Positions 34,201 through 45,127 of a DNA stretch of 64,000 bases are shown piece after piece. The position numbers and the translations under genes were made by a program. The notes beneath the pieces are model-generated. The model worked only from the letters and a program-made list of their open reading frames with translations. It had not been told where the DNA came from and did not search any database. Location of the stretch: the NCBI RefSeq assembly GCF_902459505.1, contig NC_047088.1, positions 96,649,704 to 96,713,703 of the forward strand. Reading direction: 5' to 3'. The DNA comes from Geotrypetes seraphini. Taxonomy: Eukaryota; Chordata; Amphibia; Gymnophiona; Dermophiidae. Numbering within the stretch: the stretch's first letter is position 1; every line of letters begins with the position of its first letter.

Positions 34201-34858
34201 ACTGTAGGGTAATCTTTCTTTTGATATTGGAACTTATAGGGGAAGTCAGAGAGGCATCTGAAACAGATTCAGCATATTCCAAGGCATACCACTCCAGAAC
34301 CCACTGGTCAGAGGTGATAAGAGCCCATTTATAGTGAAAAGTATGCAACCTGCCTACAGCAGTAAGGGGTCCCTTCCATACACAAGCTAAAGCTCACAAG
34401 CCTGATGACTCAAACTTGAGGAATGCAGATGTGGACTATAACCCAGAGTCAGGCTTGTCGAGTCTACACAAGGGATTCTGTTGTATCAAACTTACACTGT
34501 CTGCAGAAAGTAGAGAAATCCAAGCTATTATGTTGGTAAGATCACTGGAATAGTTCAGTATCTCTACCTCTATCTGACGGCAGGCACATAACCTATTTGT
34601 CTGGATTGTGCATTAAAATATTATAAAAACAGAAGGAATCTATATTTTTTGTGTTTTTTACTTCTTACTATGTGCCTGCATTGTGATGGAGAATAAGATG
34701 CAAGGTACCAAGAAGATGAGGCTTCGGTCAAATCTCCAAGAGACTGATGGGCAAATTCAGGCACTTCTACCAGTTAAAGACATGGTGTTGCCTTTTCTCA
34801 AAGCCACTCTGAACAAAACTGTCACACATTTACAAAGGATGTTAGACTGGAAACTTAC

Positions 34859-35214
34859 TGCTCTTCAGCTTCCTCCTCAGCCTCGGGCTCTTCATCTGAC
34901 CTGTCATCCTCTGGGTCAACATCTGGTGTGGGTGGACGCCGTGGGAGAATCTCCACCTGTAGTGGCAGTGTACCCTGGCTGTCCAGCAGTTCATAAAGCC
35001 GTTTGATCTCCTCTGGGGGAGGCATCCAGGTTTCAGGGGATTCCAACTCCTCATCACTGCAGGTCACATACCAATCTTCTGGCTCATGCTCTTCTTCCTC
35101 CTCCTCCTCCCCCTCTTCTTCTACAGCAAGGGACTCCATGCCAGTAGTAACCTTGCTGGCCTCTGCTTCCTCTGTCACCTCTTCTGAATCTGGAGTTGCT
35201 GACTGCATCTTCAT
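34859..35214 (-). CDS. PAGR1: PAGR1 coding exon 1
   Basis: Reads from [19 protein letters not shown] through an acidic run ([19 protein letters not shown]). The conserved core follows: [40 protein letters not shown] and [20 protein letters not shown]. The donor is GTAAGT right after 34859. The core matches the mammalian CSDEEV...WMPPPSEIQRLYELL...[10 protein letters not shown] region. Total protein is about 208 residues, against roughly 254 in human; the N-terminal acidic part is shorter. I chose the ATG at 35214; the next, at 35208, is equally possible. An acceptor-like TTTTACAG before 35243 suggests a separate 5' UTR exon. Confidence 0.95.
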
Positions 35215-35750
35215 AAAGGCATGTAATACCAAAATTATGCACTCTGTAAAATTATAAAGGTTTCTTTGAAAATGCTATTTACTTTTCAACTCTTTTTAAA
35301 GAGAAGCAGCCATATTAAGTGAGACAAATAACTTCACACAAAGCCTGATTCTCGGCTGTGACTTCCTACATACATTCTGAAACTGACTGATTCATGTAGG
35401 GCGAGTGTGTTAAGTCACCTGACATAACACATACACACAATACTTTGTCAGCTAAAGTGATGTTATTTTGGACTAGTAATAAGGACAAGCTGATGGCCAC
35501 TGACTGTATCCATAAAAATATTCTCCTTTACGTAATTACAATTGAATCTCTTTCTACATGACAATGCATCCACTAAAAATAAATCCATACATCAATAGTT
35601 ATATGTATGTAGGTTTTAATTACTTCATCATAATCTCATATCTGCAAAGCATTAACAAGTGTCTACAATTATCCCAACATAGCCACCCTCTAAAGAAACT
35701 AGCCTTCTGGGGTACAGCACATCTCAGCAACATTTTAAAGCAGGGTTTCC

Positions 35751-35905
35751 CAAGCCTGTCTTAGGGACCCTACAACTGTTTTTTCAAGATATTCACAATG
35801 CGTATACATTAGATCAATTTGCATGCTATTTATTTTAGATATTTTGACAACACAACTAGCTGTGGGCTGCCCAAAACAGGTTTGGGACACACTACTTTAA
35901 GACAT
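35751..35905. mobile_element. Small fold-back MITE
   Basis: CAGGGTTTCCCAAGCCTG at one end and the inverse-like CAGGTTTGGGACACACTACT at the other enclose about 150 bases, including AAGATATTCACAATGCGTAT. It resembles the 166-bp palindromic MITE at 54560. The target duplication is not clear. Confidence 0.45.
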
Positions 35906-36624
35906 CTTTTTTGCACCTACCCATACTCAAGTGCTGCTTTGTCCAGTCACCTCCAATTGGAAATTTGCATCAACAGAGGACAGAACTGTGCTAGACTGCC
36001 CCTTGCTCTGCTTTGATGTAGCCTTCAGTAGAATTAGTGCTGGAACTTTTAAGGCAGATCTAGAAATTTATGAGGCAATATAGATACTCCATACCATCAG
36101 CATTGCAGGCCAGTTCAAGTCCGGTAGAGTGGTTTCAGCAATAATAGCAGCCAAAACACACATAGTACAGATGCAAGCTAGCAAAGGGAAGGGAAGGGAA
36201 GACATGAGATGCTACATATGAGAGGGGGTAGGGAAAGGAAAGAGCAAGAACAGAGAGAAGGCAAGATACTTGACATAGGGAAAGGGGATAACGGAGGAGA
36301 AATGTTATGCTGGATATGGCAGGAGAGTGCATTTTGGTATGGAACATACAGCAGAATGTTTGTTTAGGACATCAGATACCTCTGGGTTGGCCCTGCCTAC
36401 AATGCCGATACATTTCTTGTATATATGCTTGCTGCCAGTCATGCCTTTATGAATGTGCAAATTTAACTGTTGCCAAATATTTTCCAGCAACTTGTTCCAT
36501 AGGCTCAATGTTACTATTTAAAATGCCCTGGGGTTTTTTAGCGAAGGAAGAGACAATAAGTCTTCTGAACACAGCTTTCTCTAAATTTTATAAGGCAACA
36601 ACAGTTCAGACACATATTTAAAAC

Positions 36625-36800
36625 CCAAACTACATGGGTCATTTCATAAATAATGCACACTATTTATTTATTTTTTTTAATTTATATGGTTTTATTTTTT
36701 TTTGAAGTATTTATTTATAATCCTTCAATATAATCTCCCTGCTTTGCAATGACCGAGTTCCAATGTCTGGGGAAGCTTCATTATTCCATCCAAGGCACGG
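36625..36800 (-). mobile_element. mariner 3' end fragment
   Basis: A TA followed by CATGGGTCATTTCATAAATA forms a mariner-like terminus. Inside, the minus strand reads HWNSVIAKQGDYIEGL and a stop, the usual C-terminal motif of mariner transposases. The rest of the gene is absent. Confidence 0.65.
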
Positions 36801-37206
36801 TTTTAGTTCAGTTGCCGAATGGCTCAGGTGTTTGCTCGGAACCGGCAGTGGCATGCAGTTAGTTCAGAGAAGCGTTGCTAGAGTCATTTCCCTGACACAG
36901 CGGGGATTGTAATTTTCTCCCATGAAACACAGGCCGCGTCAGAAGATTGAAAGCATTAAGCAACGGCCTCGGTTTCAAAAAGAGTACAAAGCTAAGTACT
37001 TTAAGTCTTGAGAAGCATTGAAGTAACATAGCACATAGGCACTTAAAAACATTTAGCACATTTGTTTCTGTTGATTTTGAGTGTTGAAATGAACTGTGGT
37101 CCTCTAATGAAAAAATTCCCAACCATGAAATATTATTGAATTATAAAAGGCTTTTAAAATTTTCATATTTAATTAATTTAATTTAATAGGTGAATAAAAA
37201 TTGATT

Positions 37207-37406
37207 AAAGATTAAGGGCTTCTTTTACTAAGCCGTATTAGGGCTTTAACGTGCGGAATAGCACACACTAAATTGCCGCACGCACTAGACCTTAACACCA
37301 ACATTGAGCTGGTGTTAGTTCTAGCCGCGTAGCGTGGGTTTAGCGTGCACTAAAATGCTGCGTGCGCTAAAAATGCTAATGCAGCTTAGTAAAAGGAGCC
37401 CTAAGT
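37207..37406. mobile_element. Hairpin MITE with TTTTACTAAG ends
   Basis: The ends AGGGCTTCTTTTACTAAGC and GCTTAGTAAAAGGAGCCCT are inverted, and the interior (AGCGTGCACTAAAATGC, CGTGCGCTAAAAATGC) is also self-complementary. Related copies lie at 54893-55062 and, shorter, at 54070-54210 and about 320-410. Confidence 0.7.
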
Positions 37407-38266
37407 AAAGATTAGGTAAGGAGATATATCATTTTAAGGAATAAATAATAAATTATGGTTTTAGTTATGGTAGGGAGGATGGGTTCAAGCTGGTGATGTA
37501 ACTAGGAGTAAGAGAAAAGAACTTTCTTTCTCTTGGAAGAAATCCCAGAATGGGAAAATTACTCCACAATCTGAGGCTTGTTCCTGTTTAATTAATTAAT
37601 AATTAGAGAAAATCACCTGCAAGGTCATTTTGACTTCTATCAATGGTCCTTTACTTTTAATTTAATAGGTAACCATTTAGTCTTCTTTAGTTTATTGCGT
37701 ATAGCAACTACAATTACAAATATGCTACTAAAAAACAGAACCCCTCCCATCCCATCCTACAAATTTATTTTCAGGATTTCCTAATACTCGTAGTTTCCTC
37801 CTGTTTTGTTGTTGCTGTAGTTGTGCTTGAAGACTTGTGGTGCTAGCCCAGTAGAGGCCAACTACTTGGATTTTTCCCCACTTTCATAATTTTTTTAAGC
37901 CCTTTCATATCTTTTACCGAGCCTGCAGTCACACCAATACCTTGCAAGATACAACAAACTGTCACTCTCTCCAAAGCACAATACATATGTGGTCTGGTCA
38001 CTTAGTGAAACCATTCTGAGATGACTGCGATTTAATGAGGATAACTGAAGCTTAGAAATAGAATCTGACCTCCCATTCAGCAACGCCATGGAGTCATAAT
38101 ATCAGCCTTTTCCTACCACTTTAACCCTTTATAAAGAGCATTGAAGTGATAGACTCACATCAGTGTGACTCCTGAGCACTACTCACAGGACAGGATTATT
38201 CTTTCGATGAGCCCTAGGACAATAGTAGGCACGCAAGTACACTGGTCTGCCTCCGATATCTCTTAC

Positions 38267-38430
38267 CGCAGGCTCTTCCAAAGCATCAGCAACGGTGGTC
38301 GGCCAGCAGAGGCAATGATTTAAACAGACTACTAGCGATCAGCACCCCCAATACTTTTCCTCCGTCACGTCGGAAGTGAAGCGCCAAGTGAGAACTAATT
38401 TTGAAAAAATGGCGCATCCGGAGATTTGAT
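38267..38430 (-). other. PAGR1: Probable 5' UTR exon of PAGR1
   Basis: On the minus strand GAAGAGCCTGCG is followed by GTAAGA, a good donor, about 3 kb upstream of the acceptor at 35243. The exon start is not known. Short upstream ATGs in this exon are out of frame with the main ORF. Confidence 0.5.
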
Positions 38431-38480
38431 GTCACTTCCGGCGAGCGTTGCGATTTGCCAGTGGGGAAGTGACGCGCCAA
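38330..38480 (-). promoter_or_regulatory. CpG-rich, TATA-less promoter, possibly bidirectional
   Basis: ETS-type sites CGGAAGTG (38371-38378) and ACTTCCGG (38434-38441) face opposite ways. AAAATGGCGC (38406-38415) is a YY1-type site and TGACGCGCC (about 38469-38477) is E2F-like. On the other side, plus-strand GGTTGAAG followed by GTAAAA near 38558 could be the donor of a divergent first exon. CpGs are concentrated here against an AT-rich background. Confidence 0.6.
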
Positions 38481-38815
38481 GTACAAAATTCTGAGCGTGT
38501 TTCCCCCACCTACAAAGAAGCGTCGTTTGTTGCTGCCTTCAACGGTCCTCGGTTGAAGGTAAAATAACTAATGTTTATACAAATTAATGTTTATACAAGA
38601 TAGGATTGAACGTGAGATATGATTCGTCCTTTCTTCCTGCTACTTTTTCCCACCACGGTTTTAGAGTTCTTTCTCTGAGCTACATTAGTCTACTCTTCTC
38701 ACTTTCGGCGATTTTTAACTTCTTTGTTGTTGGGTGTTTTTTTTTTTTTTTGCATGTGTTTTAAGGATTGTTCATCTTTCTCATAAATGGCCCACAAGTG
38801 GACAGTAAAAGATAG

Positions 38816-39500
38816 TAATAATAATAATAATAGCTTTATTTATATCCCGTCATACCTTTCAGTTCAAGACGGTTTGCAAGAGAGGCTGCATGAAGTAAGA
38901 GCAAACAAACAGATGTGTAATGTAGTTATATATAACATGAGGTAGGAGTATGCAAGTAGACATAGAGGAGATGTTTAAGGAAGTTTAAACGGATTTGTCA
39001 AATAAATGGGTTTTCAGTGATCTTCTGAATGATGATGAGTTAAGGAGTAAATCACTTAGAGTATTGTTTCAGATTCCTGATTGAAAGGATAGTGTCTTGT
39101 GGAGGAATCTTTTGAAATGGCATTCTTTGGGAGTCGGAAAGGTAAATAACAATGTTCTGGGTGAGAAGGGAGTTTGTCTTAGAGAATAAAGTGTTTCAGA
39201 AGGTAAGTGAGTGCAGTGCTGAATAGTGTTTTGAAGCATAGGCAACCGAATTTGAAAATGATTCTGGCCTCTACTGGTAGCCAGTGCAATTTTTTGAAAT
39301 ATGGAGTGATGTGGTTGGATTTTTTTCAGGTCAAAAATCGGTCATATGGCTGTGTTTGGATTGTTCTTAATCTTTTGGTAGATTTTTTGTAGGATCTTAG
39401 GTAAATGATTTTGCAGTAGACCAGCAAACTAAGGAATAATGAAGTACATAGTTTCCATAGTAGGCAGAAGCATTTTTTTTTAACTAAGATGTCGGTATGG
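38816..39500 (-). pseudogene. L2-like LINE 3' part, minus strand
   Basis: It begins with an (ATA)n tract and GCTTTATTTATATCCCGTC plus TTTCAGTTCAAGACGGTTT, the reverse of an L2-type tail. Further in, the minus strand reads a faint SSFRRSLKTHLF, the ORF2 end. Many changes. Confidence 0.6.
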
Positions 39501-39574
39501 TCAAATGTCAGTTGTTGATCTAAGGCAATGGTCTCAAACTTGCGGTCCACATGTGGTCCCCCAGGTCCTGTTTT

Positions 39575-39875
39575 GCGGCCCACGGTCTGTACATGATCTC
39601 GCACACTGGGCAGTAAGAGAGGTCCTGGCGTCGGCTGACTTGAAACTTCCTGTTGCCATCGCATATGCCAGGACTCCTGCCTTCGCCTATCTGCCGGGAC
39701 TCTACCTCCTTTCTCTAGCCTGCCGCTGCTGGCCGGGGGTGCATAGATAAGATGAAGGCAAGCGTCCTGGCATACGCGACGACAGCAGGAAGTTTCAAGT
39801 CAGCTGATGCCGGCACCGGAGCCTCTCTTCCTGCCCAGTGTGCAAGATTGCATATAGACTGCGGACCGCAAAATA
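39575..39875. repeat. Fold-back core, arms about 140 bp
   Basis: The left arm has TTTTGCGGCCCACGGTCTG, CACACTGGGCAG, GACTTGAAACTTCCTG and CATATGCCAGGAC. The right arm returns GTCCTGGCATACGCG, AGGAAGTTTCAAGTC, CTGCCCAGTGTGC and CTGCGGACCGCAAAA. The centre is near 39727. Confidence 0.8.
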
Positions 39876-40609
39876 GAGGTATTGTTGGGAAGGAAGGAAG
39901 AAGGGGTACTGCTGGACAAGGAGCAGGGGAAGGGAGAAGGGGTACTGCTGGACAGGGGGGAGGTAAAAGGAAGAGAAGAGGTGCTGCTGGACCTGGCAGA
40001 AAGGAAAAGTGCTACACACTGGAGGGGAGGGTGAGATGGTGCATGGGGAGAGAGCATCTTGGGGGGTGGGAAGGAGGGATGCCACTGAGGGAAGAGGCAA
40101 GGACAGAGAAAGAAAGCGTGCAGGAGACAGAAAGTGTTGGACTCATGGAGAGGACAAGAAGGATGAGGAGGACAGAAAGAAGGAAAGGAGAATTGTTACA
40201 CTGGGAAAGGGGAGAGGGCAGAGAGTGAAAAGTTGGACTCATGGAGGGAGAGAAAGATGTTTGGTTGAGTGAAGGAGGACCAGAGGAGAAGAATGCAGGA
40301 GGAAGTGAGAAAAAAATGTTGGACTGGTGGAAAGGAGGAAGAAATATTGGACTGGGAGGGGGGCCAGAAAGGAGGAAGGGAAAGAGAAATGTTACACTGG
40401 GGGGATGGAAAGAGAGAGAGATGGGAAGGTAAGACATGGAAAAGTAGATTTTGAGAAGAAAGCAGAAAAATTGAATGTTAAGTTAATGCCAAAGATGGAT
40501 GCAAGACAGAAAGTGAAGACGGAGAGAAAAACAATCAATGGACAAGAAGGCACTGGAAACAGTTAAAAGCACAGAAAAATAGTCACTAGACAACAAAGGT
40601 AGGGCAAAT

Positions 40610-42893
40610 GGGGATCACTCCGAACTTCACCAATCAAAAAAGCTCTGCAGACAACTAGAAAGAGAATGGAAAAAAAATAAGAGCTTAGAACACACCAAAA
40701 CAGCATGGAGAAATCAAATTAACCAATACAAGACCAAACTCAAGGAAAAACGGAAAGCCTACTACTCCAAATTGATAGGCACAAAAACCCCATACACAAA
40801 AAAGCTATTCAATCTAGTAAAGAACCTCACTGACACCAAACCGTACCTAGCTACTCAAGGAACCCACCCACCGACAGCCATCCAACTAGCAGACCATTTC
40901 AAAAACAAGATCACCAATATCAGAACAGCATTCATCAACACACACACCCATCTCGAAAAGATAACAACAAACCCCTCAACAGGTGAAGCCATCGTAGCAG
41001 ACAGAAGCTGGTCCAACTTCCCAATCCTACTTCGGTCGGATATGAACTGACTCTACAATAAATACAGCCATGCTTCCAGTGACCTAAATAATTACCCCAC
41101 CTACCTGTTATCAAACGCTTCCACCACTTTCAAAGCCAACTTTATGCTATGGATTCAAACCACATTGACAGAAGGCCAATTCCCTCAGGACCTAGGAGAG
41201 ATCTTAATCACCCAATCATGAAAGATCACAAAAGCCCAATAGATAGCCCCTCCAACTACAGACCTATCGCTTCAATACCGATATATGTTAAAATAATAGA
41301 AGGCCTAGTTGCACAATACCTCACCAACTACCTGGAAAAACACAACCTTTTTCACCCCTCACAATCGGGATTTCGAACCAACCACAGCACAGAAACATTA
41401 CTTGTCTCACTATTAGATACAGCCTGGCAACACATCAGTAAAGGAAAAAAGATGATGTTAATTCAACTTGACCTCTCCGCAGCATTTGACCTAGTTGACC
41501 ACTCCTTATTACCACAGATACTTGACGCCATAGGGATCTCAGGCAAGGTCCACAATTGGTTTCAAGGATTCCTCAAATCAAGAACCTATAGGGTAAAGTC
41601 CAATGATATCAAATCAGAACCATGGTCCAATCCCTGCGGAGTTCCACAAGGATCACCTCTCTCACCTATGCTCTTCAACCTCTTTATTTCCTCTCTAGGA
41701 GCCACTTTAGACAACCTAAATGTCACATCCTTCAGCTACGCAGACGATATCACCATACTCCTCCCCTTCGACCCATCAGAGACCACCACCACAGCAAAGC
41801 TAGAAACAACCCTAGTTACAGTGGAAAAATGGATGATGGACCACAAACTGAAACTAAACTCAGAAAAAACAAAATTCCTTTTGCTCGAAAAGGCCAAAAC
41901 TCCTACCATCACAAAACTGAAAATCAAAAATACCAAATACCCAATACAACCCGAACTCAAACTCCTAGGAGTAACGATAGACAGATGCTGCACAATGCAG
42001 TCCCAAATCAACAAGACAACCCAGAAAGCTTTTCTAACTATGAGAAATCTACGTAAAATCAGAAAATTTTTCAATCCAGCACAATTCAGACTAATTACCT
42101 AATCCCTAGTCTTAGGTTTACTGGACTATTGCAAATCCCTCTATCTACCTTGCCCTACCATGATGATAAAACAACTTCAGACCATACAAAACACCGCCCT
42201 CAGACTGATCTACTCCCTGAGAAAATATGAACACATTACAACTGCCTTCTTAGACTCTCACTGGCTACCCATACAAGCACGAATTCAATTCAAATTCTAC
42301 TGCCTATTATTCAAAGCGTTAAATGGCTCTTCCCCCTCCTACCTAAACAACCGCTTAAACCAGATCTTCACCTCAAGACACAGAAGAACCCCGAACCCTT
42401 TTGCCTTCCCCCCACTCAAAGGCACACAGTGCAAGAAAATGTTTGACAACCTTCTGGCAACACAAGCAGCAAAACTCAACCATTCCATCTCCAACCTGCT
42501 GATGACAACGGGCGACCTCAAAACATTCCGAAAAGAAATCAAAACCCTGCTTTTCAAAAAATTCATCCAAATATCTTAACCCCTCTTCACATACCTCCAG
42601 ATAATTCTCCCCTATAAAATCCTCCCCAAATCACCTACCAAGTAAACAGATCCCTGAAATGTATTGTAATCTTACCTACTCCAAATGTAATCTATTGTTT
42701 ATATTACACAGTTCTGCACTGTCAATTTGCTATCCAACTTGTAAATCCCCTCGGAATCTTTCCAGCTATATCTCCTCTGTTGTTAAAAAAAAAAAAAAAA
42801 AGTGTATCTTCACTGGAAAATGTCCAGTCAAATCTTTTGTAATCCGCCTTGAACTGCAAGGTATAGGCGGAATAGAAATCCGTAATGTAATTT
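40610..42893 (+). pseudogene. L2-clade LINE, ORF2 RT to 3' tail
   Basis: 5'-truncated in the linker (KLFNLVKNLTDTKPY at about 40800). The RT frame 41149-42102 shows NYRPIASIPIYVKIIEGLVA, SQSGFRTNHSTETLLVSLLD, QLDLSAAFDLVDHSLLPQIL, CGVPQGSPLSPMLFNLFISS and the catalytic SFSYADDITILLP. After a stop at 42100-42102 it continues (42160-42579) with ALRLIYSLRKYEHITTAFLD, SHWLPIQARIQFKFYCLLFK and FRKEIKTLLFKKF. The tail ends CGGAATAGAAATCCGTAATG. There are only a few breaks. Confidence 0.85.
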
Positions 42894-42895
42894 AA

Positions 42896-43505
42896 CAAAC
42901 AGATCTGAGAAGGTTATCATGCTGCTGTACCAGGCCATGGTGCGCCCCCACCTGGAATATTGCATCCAACACTGGTTGGTGTACATGAAAAAGCACATAG
43001 TACTACTCGAAAGAGTCCAGAGAAGAGCGACAAAAATGGTAAAGGGACTGGAGGAGTTGCCGTACAATGAGAGGCTAGAGAAACTGTGCCTTTTTTCCCT
43101 TTAAAAGAGGAGATTGAGAGGGGACATGATCGAAACATTCAAGATATTGAAGTGAATTGACTTAGTAGAGAAAGAGAGATTGTTCACCCTCTCCAAGGTG
43201 AAGAGAACGAGAGGGCACTCTCTACAGTTAAAAGGGGATAGATTCCATACAAACGTAAGCCAGCTCTTCTTCACCCAGAGAGTGGTAGAAATTTGGAACC
43301 CTCTTCCAGAGGCTGTTATAGGGGAAAGCACTCTCCAGGGATTCAAAAAAGGGTTAGATAAGTTCCTGCTGAACCAGAACATACGCAGGTAAGGCTATGC
43401 TCAAATAGGACACTGGTCTTTGAACTAAGGGCTGCCGCGTGAGCGGACTGCTTGGCAAGATGACCATTGGTCTGACCCAGCAGCGGCAATTCTTATGTTC
43501 TTAAA
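42896..43505 (+). pseudogene. CR1 LINE 3' end fragment
   Basis: Starts at [20 protein letters not shown] and continues with [34 protein letters not shown] and FFTQRVVEIWNPLPEAVIG. The CR1 tail follows, with TCTGACCCAGCAGCGGCAA and TTCTTATGTTCTTAA. One stop lies in the middle (after LCLFSL). It directly abuts the end of the L2 copy. Confidence 0.88.
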
Positions 43506-43889
43506 CGATTTTATTTTCAATATAGTGATTGAAATGTGTCGGTTCTGAGAAAGGAAAGATGTTAAACTGTGAGGGCTGCAGAAAAAATTGTGCAAAATTG
43601 TAATTTCTTTAATAAAACATTAACGATTTTTTCTGCGGCCCTCCAAGTACCTAAAAATCTAAAAGGGTTTGAGACCACTGCTCTATTCTCTCCACCACTA
43701 TGTCCGACATTCCTCTCCCTTGCATCCCTTTTAATCTGTCCCTCTGTTCCCTTTTCACCATATCCAACATTTCTCCCTCTCATCCCTTTCTACCTTTTTG
43801 TTTACTCCTGGCAGAATTCTGTGCATCTCTCTATCACTTCATTCTGCTCCTGGATCGAACATCTCCCTCCTCCCCTTGCACCTCCTGTG

Positions 43890-45127
43890 TTTGGATGTCA
43901 ACTGAAGTAAAGAGGGCAATAAATGACAAAAAAGTATCCTTCCGGAGATGGAAAAAGGACCCAACAGAGGAAAATCACCAGGCGCACAGGAAATGCCAAA
44001 AGGAATGCCACCGAGAGGTTAGAAAAGCGAAAGGGGAATACGAAGAGGGGCTGGCCAGGGAGGCGAAAAACTTCAAGGCATTCTTCAGTTACGTAAAGGG
44101 GAAGCGACCAGCGAGAGAGGAGGTGGGGCCGTTGGACGATGGGGATAGGAAGGGAGTGATTAAGGAGGATAAAGAGGTAGCTGAGAGGTTGAACACGTTC
44201 TCGTCGGTTTTCACGAGCAAAGACACATCTAATATACCGGACTCAGAGGAGCTCATGAGTGGGGAACAGGCCGAAAAATTGGAGCACATAGAGGTAAGTA
44301 AGAAGGATGTCCTCAAACAGATAGACAAGTTAAAATGTGGTAAATCACCGGGCCCGGACGGGATCCACCCAAGGGTTCTGAAGGAACTAAGACAAGAAAT
44401 AGCGGGCACAATCCAGCATGTTTGCAACCTATCCTTGAAAACTGGTGAGGTACCAGAGGACTGGAAATTGGCGAATGTCACACCTATCTTCAAGAAGGGA
44501 TCGAGGGGTGACCCTGGGAACTACAGGCCGGTGAGCCTGACTTCAATTATAGGGAAGATGGTGGAAGCTATGATCAAGGACGGCATTTGCGAGCACATCG
44601 AGAGGAATGGCCTACTGAGAACAAGCCAGCACGGATTCTGTAAGGGAAGGTCGTGCCTAACGAACCTTCTGTACTTCTTTGAGGGATTAAGCAGTCGGGT
44701 AGACATCATTTACCTCGATTTTCAAAAGGCTTTCGACAAGGTGCCACATGAAAGGCTGCTTAGGAAGCTGTGGAACCACGGGGTGGGAGGGGATGTGCAC
44801 AGATGGATCAAGCACTGGTTGTCAGGTAGACTGCAGAGGGTCAGAGTGAAGGGCCAATATTCTGACTGGCGGGGAGTCACAAGCGGTGTGCCACAGGGAT
44901 CGGTGCTGGGGCCGTTACTCTTCAACATATTTATCAGTGACCTGGAAAAGGAGGCAAAGTGCGAGGTTATAAAATTTGCAGACGATACCAAACTGTGCGG
45001 CAGAGTTAGGTCCAGGGAGGAGTGTGAGGACCTGCAAAGGGACCTGGACAAGCTGGAAGACTGGGCAAACAAATGGCAAATGCGCTTTAACGTGGAAAAA
45101 TGCAAGGTCATGCATATAGGGAAAAAG
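43890..45127 (+). pseudogene. CR1 LINE, linker and RT part, cut at the 3' side
   Basis: An open frame of about 410 codons: VKRAINDKKVSFRRWKKDPT, AKNFKAFFSYVKGKRPAREE, KSPGPDGIHPRVLKELRQEI, NYRPVSLTSIIGKMVEAMIK, SQHGFCKGRSCLTNLLYFFE, IIYLDFQKAFDKVPHERLL, TSGVPQGSVLGPLLFNIF and catalytic IKFADDTKLCGRV. It stops at CKVMHIGKK, where unrelated sequence begins, so the C-terminus is missing. The upstream Met at 43700 lies in pyrimidine-rich non-CR1 sequence and is not a real start. Confidence 0.88.

Larger units (their letters stand above)
31720..34600 (-). mobile_element. DIRS retrotransposon #5, degraded, in PAGR1 intron 1
   Basis: Minus strand. 32495-32265 reads a recombinase C-terminus with TFTRFYRVD-type and AFGTSVLWAG-type phrases spread over two frames. 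34335-34205 holds ITSDQWVLEW, the phrase just before RT in DIRS/Gypsy-type pol. Inverted terminal-like blocks with TCAATATGCTAGG (31770) and TCAGTATGCTAGG (32283) suggest a terminus and an internal complementary copy. It is heavily broken and old, and later received a MITE-like end (32548) and a mariner. Outer limits are approximate. Confidence 0.55.
35243..38266 (-). other. Probable 5' UTR intron of PAGR1
   Basis: It is bounded by a donor at 38266 and an acceptor at 35243-35244. It contains a fold-back element (35751), a mariner tail (36630) and a hairpin MITE (37210). Elsewhere (35400-35740, 36000-36600, 37410-38100) I see nothing recognisable. Confidence 0.45.
39526..43680. mobile_element. 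Non-autonomous hAT-type element split by L2/CR1 sequence
   Basis: The termini CAATGGTCTCAAACTTGCGG and GGGTTTGAGACCACTG match the related element at 61904-63785 (CAGCAGTCTCAAACATGCGG and GTTTGAGACCACTG). The left part runs to about 40609 and the right part resumes at 43506. The join sits in a GTAGGG(A/C)AAATG/ATTTTATTTTC phrase that is continuous in the 61904 element. Flanks ATCTAAGG and CTCTATTC do not match, so the target duplication is lost. The left part has a fold-back (39575-39875) and a purine-rich repeat (39890-40440). Confidence 0.75.

Noticed and set aside
39752-40566. Glu/Arg/Lys-rich ORFs, up to 158 codons
   Set aside because: Translation of GGAAGG-type tandem repeats in the hAT-type element.
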